A DNA stretch of 10,928 nucleotides from Caldilineaceae bacterium (GTDB lineage Bacteria; Chloroflexota; Anaerolineae; Caldilineales; Caldilineaceae), in contig JAAUPU010000028.1 of assembly GCA_012032975.1 (NCBI GenBank), positions 1 to 10,928 on the forward strand, read 5' to 3'. Shown piece after piece: positions 6,143-10,928 of this stretch; position 1 is the stretch's first letter, and each line of letters starts with the position of its first letter. A program made the position numbers and the translations under genes. The notes below the pieces were generated by a model. The model was not told where the DNA came from. It saw only the letters and a program-made list of their open reading frames with translations, and made no database searches.

Positions 6143-7492
6143 ATGCAAAACAACCGTATGAGTCGCCGAAGTTTGCTCAAGTGGATGGGCGTCAGCTCGG
6201 CAGCTGTTGCGCTGGCCGCGTGTGCACCAGCCGCAGCACCGGACACCGCCGCAACCAGCAGCGAAGGCGCAGCGCCAAGCGTTGGCGCCATTGACATGAG
6301 CGTGGCAACCTTCGCCGCAGAGCTGCACGACTGGCAGCGTGAATTCTCCAAACGCTGGGCAGAAGAAAACCCAGACGTGAACCTCAGCATTGAGGAGATC
6401 GTCTACAACGAAATGGCCAAACTTCAGTTGGCCCGCTCTGCCTCTGGCACCTTGTGGGATCTCACCTTCAGCGGCATCAAGTGGTTCCCCTTCTCCGCAT
6501 CCAAGGAGATGTTCCTGCCCCTGGATGACTGGTTGGCAAGCCGCGACGACGCCAATCTGGACGATTTCTTCGAGACTGCCATTGCCGGCGGCGCTCTGGA
6601 TGGCACCCTGTATGGCCTCCCCTACGAGATTCACCCAGGCAATCCGGCATTGATCGCCTTCAATGTCGACTACCTGGAAGAAAAGGGTCTGCCGCTGCCC
6701 ACCGACGACTGGGATGTATTCCAGTATGCGGACCTGGCCGCGCAGGCTACCGACGCTGAAAACAACATCTTTGGCACCAACTACCTGCCAGGCAATTACT
6801 ACGACTTCCAGTCCCTTTCCCGTGCTTATGGCACCGACCTGTTTGATGCTGAGCGCAAACAGTTCTTGTTCAACACGGACGAGACCAACCGCGAGGCCGC
6901 CCAGTGGATTGTCGACCTGCGCACGAAACTTGGCGCAGCGCCAATGCGCGACGAGACTGAAGGGCTGCAATTTGCGTCTGGCACGTTGGCGACGCAAGTC
7001 ACCGGTTCGTACAGCGTCAATGGTTTTGCCACAGCCATCGGCGATAGCTTCAACCACGACTGGGCGCTTTTCCCCAAGGGTCCGAATGGCGACCGCGGCT
7101 ATACTGCCTTTACCTCGAACTACTCTTGTTCTTCCCAGTCTGTTGACCCAGAGAAGGCCGTTGACCTTCTGCTCTACCTCACCTCCACTGAGGCAGGCAC
7201 CTGGTCTGCACTGGAGCAGGGCACCGGCCAGCCGAACGCCCGCCGTTCCGTCTGGGAGAATGAAGATCTGCTCAACCAGTCGCACGACATCTTCCGACGC
7301 GTGCTGGCCATGTACAACGATCCCGACATTCCGGGACCATTCCCCATGCCCTTCAATCTTCGCTTCCAGGAGTTCCAGGACAACTGGGCCAATACGTCGC
7401 CCGACCTGTTCTATGGCGATCTGGCCTTCGAAGAGGGTATGCAGACCGTGCAGGATGCTTGCCAGGAGATCTTGGATCTGCCGCGCGCGTAG
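6143..7492 (+). CDS. Extracellular sugar-binding lipoprotein of the ABC transporter (family 1)
   Basis: A 449-residue solute-binding protein. The N-terminus has a twin-arginine signal (SRRSLLKWMG at residues 7-16), a hydrophobic stretch and a lipobox LAAC with the modified cysteine at C27, followed by an Ala/Pro/Ser linker (28-45). It should therefore be exported folded by Tat and anchored as a lipoprotein on the outer face of the membrane. The mature part is a two-lobed binding fold of the usual family 1 length: an early segment with FSKRWAEENPDVNLSIEE, a GLPYEIHPGNPALIAFN hinge strand, and an aromatic-rich C-lobe. Tryptophans and tyrosines likely stack on sugar rings. The start has an excellent AGGAGG at 6131-6136, six bases before the ATG. 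The gene is last in the operon, whereas many CUT1 operons put it first. The ligand is unknown; a sugar or oligosaccharide is likely. Confidence 0.92.
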   Translation: MQNNRMSRRSLLKWMGVSSAAVALAACAPAAAPDTAATSSEGAAPSVGAIDMSVATFAAELHDWQREFSKRWAEENPDVNLSIEEIVYNEMAKLQLARSASGTLWDLTFSGIKWFPFSASKEMFLPLDDWLASRDDANLDDFFETAIAGGALDGTLYGLPYEIHPGNPALIAFNVDYLEEKGLPLPTDDWDVFQYADLAAQATDAENNIFGTNYLPGNYYDFQSLSRAYGTDLFDAERKQFLFNTDETNREAAQWIVDLRTKLGAAPMRDETEGLQFASGTLATQVTGSYSVNGFATAIGDSFNHDWALFPKGPNGDRGYTAFTSNYSCSSQSVDPEKAVDLLLYLTSTEAGTWSALEQGTGQPNARRSVWENEDLLNQSHDIFRRVLAMYNDPDIPGPFPMPFNLRFQEFQDNWANTSPDLFYGDLAFEEGMQTVQDACQEILDLPRA

Positions 7493-7549
7493 GCAGTTGG
7501 TCACGCTTGGACGCTCTTTGCCGAGCAGTGAAACGAATGCAACGACAGA

Positions 7550-7580
7550 AACGCCTCCCGTTGGGGAGGCCGTTATTGTT
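7550..7580 (+). terminator. Intrinsic terminator of the ABC operon
   Basis: GCCTCCC (7553-7559) pairs perfectly with GGGAGGC (7564-7570) around a GTTG loop, and AAC/GTT can extend the stem past one bulged C. A T-rich tract, CGTTATTGTTT (7571-7581), follows. It lies about 60 bases after the binding-protein stop. The convergent aldo/keto reductase gene ends at 7635, so it may also limit transcription from the other side. Confidence 0.7.
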
Positions 7581-7634
7581 TGGCCTGATGGCTGCGTCTC
7601 ACACAAGGCCAGCCGCGCTCAGAGGTCACATGGA

Positions 7635-8645
7635 TCACCAACGAAACTGATGGGGACCGAAGTCCGCCTCGTAGAAAGCGGACACCATTCGACCTGGTTG
7701 AACTAACTTGTCCACTTCTGCGCGATCCGCGTCAGTGATGACAACTTCCGCCGCGCCCAGGTTGTCCACCAGCTGCTCCATGGTGCGTGGGCCGATGATC
7801 GGGCTGGTCACGCCTGGCTGTTGCATACACCAGGCCAGGGCGAATTGCGCCATGGTGCACCCTTTCGCTGCGGCCAGCGGCTGCAACCCCTCAACCACAT
7901 CGTAGATCTCTGCCGTCTTGCGCGCTTCCAGCCGAGCGTTCCCTGCCACATCGGCATAGCGAGCGCCCGCCGGCGACGGGTTCTCGCGCGTGTACTTGCC
8001 AGTCAACAGACCGCCAGCCAAGGGGCTCCACGGAATTGTAGCAATGCCGTAGGTGCGAGCCATGGGAAGCAGTTCCCGCTCGATCCGTCGGTCGAGGATG
8101 TTGTAGGGCGGCTGTTCACAGATAAAACGATTCAAACCCAATTCCTTGGCGACCCAAAGAGACTCCAAGACCTGCCACGCTGCGAAGGTGCTGGTCCCGA
8201 TATAGCGCACTTTGCCTGCGCGGATCAGGTCGTCCAGTGCGCGCAGTGTCTCGTCAATCGGTGTATCGGAACGGGGTCGATGGATCTGATAGAGATCGAT
8301 ATAGTCGGTCTGCAGACGGCGCAGGCTGGCCTCGCACTGCTCGATGATATGTCGTCGGCTGCTGCCATAGGCGTTGGGGTCATCATCATCCATCGTGCCG
8401 TGCACCTTCGTCGCCAGCACAACCCGATCCCGTTTGCCGTTGCGTTTCAGCGCCTCGCCGGTGACCTCTTCGCTGCGTCCGCGGCTGTAGACATTGGCCG
8501 TGTCCAGAAAGTTGATACCCGAATCCAGCGCCCGGTCGATGATCGCATACGAATCTTCGGGTGTGGTCGCCCGGCCAAACATCATGCAGCCAAGGCAGAG
8601 CGAACTGACCTTGGCAGCGGTGCGTCCTAGTGAACGGTATTCCAT
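7635..8645 (-). CDS. Aldo/keto reductase
   Basis: A 336-residue NADPH-dependent aldo/keto reductase with a TIM-barrel fold, of the YajO/IolS-like oxidoreductase type. The catalytic tetrad is complete: D48 (FLDTANVY), Y53, K80 (LATKVHG) and H122 (LYQIHRP). The C-terminal half carries the cofactor part, with PWSPLAGGLLTGKY and the family-typical SPIIGPRTMEQLVDNLGA that helps bind the phosphate of NADPH. The start chosen at 8645 gives MEYRSLGRTAAKVSSLCLG, the standard N-terminus of the family, and follows GGAAGGG (8661-8655). Upstream in-frame codons to 8789 would add 48 unlike residues and overlap the GH3 stop, so they are rejected. Such enzymes reduce sugar or keto aldehydes to alcohols. The position beside a sugar transporter fits carbohydrate metabolism, but no substrate can be named. 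The gene converges on the transporter operon. Confidence 0.93.
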   Translation of the reverse strand: MEYRSLGRTAAKVSSLCLGCMMFGRATTPEDSYAIIDRALDSGINFLDTANVYSRGRSEEVTGEALKRNGKRDRVVLATKVHGTMDDDDPNAYGSSRRHIIEQCEASLRRLQTDYIDLYQIHRPRSDTPIDETLRALDDLIRAGKVRYIGTSTFAAWQVLESLWVAKELGLNRFICEQPPYNILDRRIERELLPMARTYGIATIPWSPLAGGLLTGKYTRENPSPAGARYADVAGNARLEARKTAEIYDVVEGLQPLAAAKGCTMAQFALAWCMQQPGVTSPIIGPRTMEQLVDNLGAAEVVITDADRAEVDKLVQPGRMVSAFYEADFGPHQFRW

Positions 8646-8702
8646 AGCGTACGTCCCTTCCGAGTTGAGTTTGGAGCAGCAGATTTCAGGCAATCTACTG
8701 AT

Positions 8703-8734
8703 AGCGAATTCGCTCTGCTGACCTATCCTGACCT
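8703..8734 (-). promoter_or_regulatory. Palindrome plus tandem repeat in front of the aldo/keto reductase gene (possible operator)
   Basis: A perfect 12-bp palindrome AGCGAATTCGCT (8703-8714) lies next to two copies of CTGACCT (8718-8724 and 8728-8734) spaced exactly ten bases apart, one helical turn, so bound proteins would sit on the same face. On the coding strand the repeats read AGGTCAG. The block is 58-89 bases upstream of the start, where a regulator would bind. No clear -35/-10 pair was recognised in the 119-base gap. Confidence 0.4.
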
Positions 8735-8764
8735 GCAATTTTCCTTGACTGCAACACCCGCTCG

Positions 8765-9865
8765 TCAATCTGGCCGAAGCTGAAGCCACAACAATGGAAA
8801 GATCATCGAGACGAAGACGGCCACCGCCGCGCCCCAGATTCTAAGACTATCATAGAGCCAGCCGCCGCCGGGGAACAGGCCCAGCCCATAGAGGATATAG
8901 CCAGAAAGCCCAAAGATCAAGGCCCACAACATGCTGTGGACCAGCAAACGGCGCGGCATGATGCGAATCTGCACGCTCAACAGCAGCCCCAATGTAGCAG
9001 CCATCGTCAACAGAGAAACGATCAGGGTGACGATGTTCACCCGATGGAGCGGCTCCAACGGCGCGGCAGCGTCTGTGGCCGTAGCCATGCTTTCGGCTGG
9101 ATTGGCGCTGCTGGCTCCGGCCAATCCAGCATCGTTGGCGACAGGCGCAACACCTGAATCCAAGACCGCCACACTCACCGGTTCGCCTGTGCTGGCAGAG
9201 TGCACCTGTGCGCTCACACGCAGCACACCGCCCCGTTCGAGGAAAATATCGCGCTGGGCAACGCCATCGCGCGTCAACGCAGGCTCGACATTCAGTGCGG
9301 TGGCTTCACCTTCGTAGCTGGCCAGAAACGTGACCACGGTTCCGTCTGGGACGCGATGTCCGTTGCGGTCATAGACTGGCCCAACGCGTGTACGAACAGC
9401 ATCACCCGCGTGGACAGGTATGGCCGGTGCATCACCTTCCACGCCCGTATTTGAGGCAACCGGCTGGTCATCCAGAGAGAGATTGATCTCGATGGGCCTG
9501 TTGGCATCCGCACTGAGCCGCTCGGTGAGAGTAGCGAAGCGGGTTCCGGGCACATCGACCGGTGGCGCGCCCTCTGGTGTAAAGGCCCGAAAGAGGGCGC
9601 GCACGGCATTTTCCAAGAATGGCTGTGTCTTGCCATAGACGCCAAGATAGGTCGTCAGTTGGCTGATCTCAGTGGCATCGAGAAAATAGGGCGCATTCAG
9701 GCCGAGTACGACAACCTGCTTGCCGACGAGTTGGTCACCACGCTGACGCAGGAAGCGCTTGACGACATCGCTGTTGGGATAGCGCTCTACATCCACATTC
9801 AGCATGGCAAAGATCAGCCAATCGGACTCATCAATCAGACCATCGACCCGGGCCTGCTTGTCCAA
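8765..9865 (-). CDS. GH3-like glycosidase, C-terminal part with Ig-like region and three-helix membrane anchor
   Basis: This is the second half of the GH3-like gene, in a different frame from the first half. Numbering from the TTG at 9865: residues 1-110 complete the GH3 C-terminal alpha/beta domain (QVVVLGLNAPYFLD, LGVYGKTQPFLENAVRALF, PPVDVPG are typical strands and helices). About 125-235 is a beta-rich region with VPDGTVVTFLASYEGE and GGVLRVSAQV, resembling bacterial Ig-like (Big/invasin-type) modules. An Ala/Ser/Asp linker runs to about 272, then come three hydrophobic helices at about 276-298, 308-330 and 341-363, ending four residues later. The enzyme part would thus be held at the outer membrane face. 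The frame is open upstream of the TTG, through the coding-strand codons GAG GGC GGA at the join, so TTG is probably not a true start but simply the continuation of the frame after a lost base. The stop TGA is at 8767-8765. Confidence 0.78.
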   Translation of the reverse strand: MDKQARVDGLIDESDWLIFAMLNVDVERYPNSDVVKRFLRQRGDQLVGKQVVVLGLNAPYFLDATEISQLTTYLGVYGKTQPFLENAVRALFRAFTPEGAPPVDVPGTRFATLTERLSADANRPIEINLSLDDQPVASNTGVEGDAPAIPVHAGDAVRTRVGPVYDRNGHRVPDGTVVTFLASYEGEATALNVEPALTRDGVAQRDIFLERGGVLRVSAQVHSASTGEPVSVAVLDSGVAPVANDAGLAGASSANPAESMATATDAAAPLEPLHRVNIVTLIVSLLTMAATLGLLLSVQIRIMPRRLLVHSMLWALIFGLSGYILYGLGLFPGGGWLYDSLRIWGAAVAVFVSMIFPLLWLQLRPD

Positions 9866-10928
9866 GACGACCGCCTCAGCCTCAATGCTGGCTCCGCCCT
9901 CCTGCCCCGGGGCACAGGAGCAGGGTTGGCCAGCGACGCCGCGGCCTCACCCCCAGATGGCTCGACCGGTTCGGCCATCTCTGCGCTTTCCTGATCCAAC
10001 ACTTCGGCCAGATCCGCAAAGGTAAGGCTGACGATCTGATCGGCTTCGATCTGGTCAGTCGCATCGGGACCATAGAGCCGCAAAATGATATTTGCCAGTT
10101 CATCCGGCCCTACCGCGGCTTCGGCGATACAGCCGTCGCACTCGCGGAGCAGACGACTGTCGGTAAAGATCAGAAGCTGGTCATCCGAACGTGGCGCGGG
10201 CGGAATGGCATCGACAAGGTTGTTTGCATCTGGATAGAGAAGCGTGATCGAACGTCGAGCGACCTCTCCCATCAACGTGAATGCGGCCTGCCGGCTCTCG
10301 CCTACCAATGGCTCGAGGTCGGCCGACTCGACAGCCACCTGTCGCAGCGCCGGGCCAATCGATAGCGCTTCCTCCTGGCCGCTGCCGCTGCCGCTTTCCT
10401 GGGCATACAGGCGCAGTTTGAGACGCAAGATGCGCCGCAGTGCAGCATCCACCTGGGCTGCAAAGCTGGGGTCGGCAACATACCGTTCCTGAAAGAAGCC
10501 TATCGTCGCTTTGATATTTTGCAACTCAGATTCCCAGTCATCGTCGTCGGCAAACTGAGAGAGATAGAGCAAGTCGTTGCCGGCTGTGAACGCATCCAGC
10601 GAGATCTGTCGATAGGGTAAGCCGGGCTGGGCGGGGCCAAAATAGCGGCGGATGGCTGGCGCGCCCAGAGCGTTGCTCATCATCAGACCGCCACCCTCTC
10701 GCCAGGATGCAAAATCAGGCTGGGTGAGCAACATCGCGAGTTCAGGGGTCATGCTCAGCGGGGTCGCACGGCCAGGGCTATTGCCCTGAAACGCAGTAAA
10801 ACGCATATGGCTGGACATCATGCCGTCGGTGGATGCGGGATTGCCAACCGGCGACAGAATGCTCGACGGTCCCCGTGTCACGCTGCGGAACGGTGGCAAC
10901 GCGACACGCTCCATCTCCTCAACACTCT
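9835..10928 (-). CDS. Glycoside hydrolase family 3-like protein, N-terminal part (partial at right edge, frameshifted near 9905-9912)
   Basis: The frame is open from the window edge (reading SVEEMERVALPPFRSV) to a stop at 9835. Numbering from the Met at 10914: it shows the last third of a GH3 (NagZ-like) barrel, with LPPFRSVTRGPSSIL and MMSSHMRFTAFQGN, then GGGLMMSNALGAPAI around 74-88, then the AGNDLLYLS end of the barrel (111-119). A helical hinge (RILRLKLRLY) leads into the GH3 C-terminal alpha/beta domain (about 215-330, TLMGEVARRSITLLYP). GH3 enzymes of this type remove N-acetylglucosamine or other beta-linked sugars. The catalytic aspartate expected after MS is Asn (N81, codon AAC at 10674-10672). 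The KHFPGHG-type loop lies beyond the edge. Near CCCCGGGG (9905-9912) the conserved reading moves to the other frame; the last 25 or so residues here (RRAEPALRLRRSS) are out of frame. Restoring one base rejoins both halves. Confidence 0.78.
   Translation of the reverse strand, partial: SVEEMERVALPPFRSVTRGPSSILSPVGNPASTDGMMSSHMRFTAFQGNSPGRATPLSMTPELAMLLTQPDFASWREGGGLMMSNALGAPAIRRYFGPAQPGLPYRQISLDAFTAGNDLLYLSQFADDDDWESELQNIKATIGFFQERYVADPSFAAQVDAALRRILRLKLRLYAQESGSGSGQEEALSIGPALRQVAVESADLEPLVGESRQAAFTLMGEVARRSITLLYPDANNLVDAIPPAPRSDDQLLIFTDSRLLRECDGCIAEAAVGPDELANIILRLYGPDATDQIEADQIVSLTFADLAEVLDQESAEMAEPVEPSGGEAAASLANPAPVPRGRRAEPALRLRRSSWTSRPGSMV

Noticed and set aside
6026..7606. A 526-codon open frame on the minus strand.
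   Set aside because: It lies fully opposite the well-supported binding-protein gene, has no recognisable motifs, and arises from the codon bias of the coding strand.
8646..8789. N-terminal extension of the aldo/keto reductase to 8789.
   Set aside because: The added 48 residues resemble no reductase N-terminus and overlap the GH3 stop codon. The start at 8645 matches the family and has a ribosome site.
1..10928. CRISPR arrays, tRNA or rRNA genes, insertion sequences, integrases.
   Set aside because: No regularly spaced repeats, cloverleaf-like sequences or transposase motifs were seen on either strand.

Overview
The window reads as a stretch of chromosome from a moderately GC-rich free-living heterotrophic bacterium. 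I infer Chloroflexota (Anaerolineae/Caldilineales-like) from the style of the proteins: a multi-GAF sensor, a twin-arginine lipoprotein sugar-binding protein, and a large GH3 protein with a C-terminal membrane anchor. This taxonomic guess is from memory of protein families, not from a search. No rRNA, tRNA, insertion sequence, integrase or CRISPR array was seen.

Layout. 1-1536 (minus) is the N-terminal 512 codons of a protein with three GAF modules that runs off the left edge. 1537-1891 is a divergent intergenic region with candidate promoters facing both ways. 1892-2278 (plus) is a small DUF983 membrane protein. 2279-2585 holds a hairpin and a near-consensus promoter. 2586-3727 (plus) is a mandelate-racemase-type enolase-superfamily enzyme, closest in motifs to D-galactonate dehydratase, interrupted by a one-base frameshift. 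3728-4191 holds a terminator, a second near-consensus promoter of the same design, and a roughly 240-base leader with several dyads. 4192-7492 (plus) is a CUT1-type sugar ABC transporter operon: permease, permease (frameshifted), then a binding lipoprotein, ending at a hairpin terminator. 7635-8645 (minus) is an aldo/keto reductase. 8765-10928 (minus) is a GH3-type glycosidase-like protein, frameshifted and running off the right edge, with a C-terminal Ig-like region and three membrane helices.

How it fits together. The centre looks like a carbohydrate or sugar-acid utilisation locus. The transporter would import a sugar or oligosaccharide, using an ATPase encoded elsewhere because none is present here. 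The dehydratase would convert a sugar acid to a 2-keto-3-deoxy acid, and the aldo/keto reductase and GH3 protein are plausible partners in sugar metabolism. The substrate cannot be read from the sequence.

The most notable point is that three of the seven genes carry one frame break each, and every break is explained by the loss of a single base. That pattern suggests either sequence or assembly error or recent decay. Other points for a second look are an Asn where GH3 enzymes carry the catalytic Asp, and two promoters sharing the same TTGACA/extended -10 design. I do not see convincing evidence of a wholly new biological system in this window.
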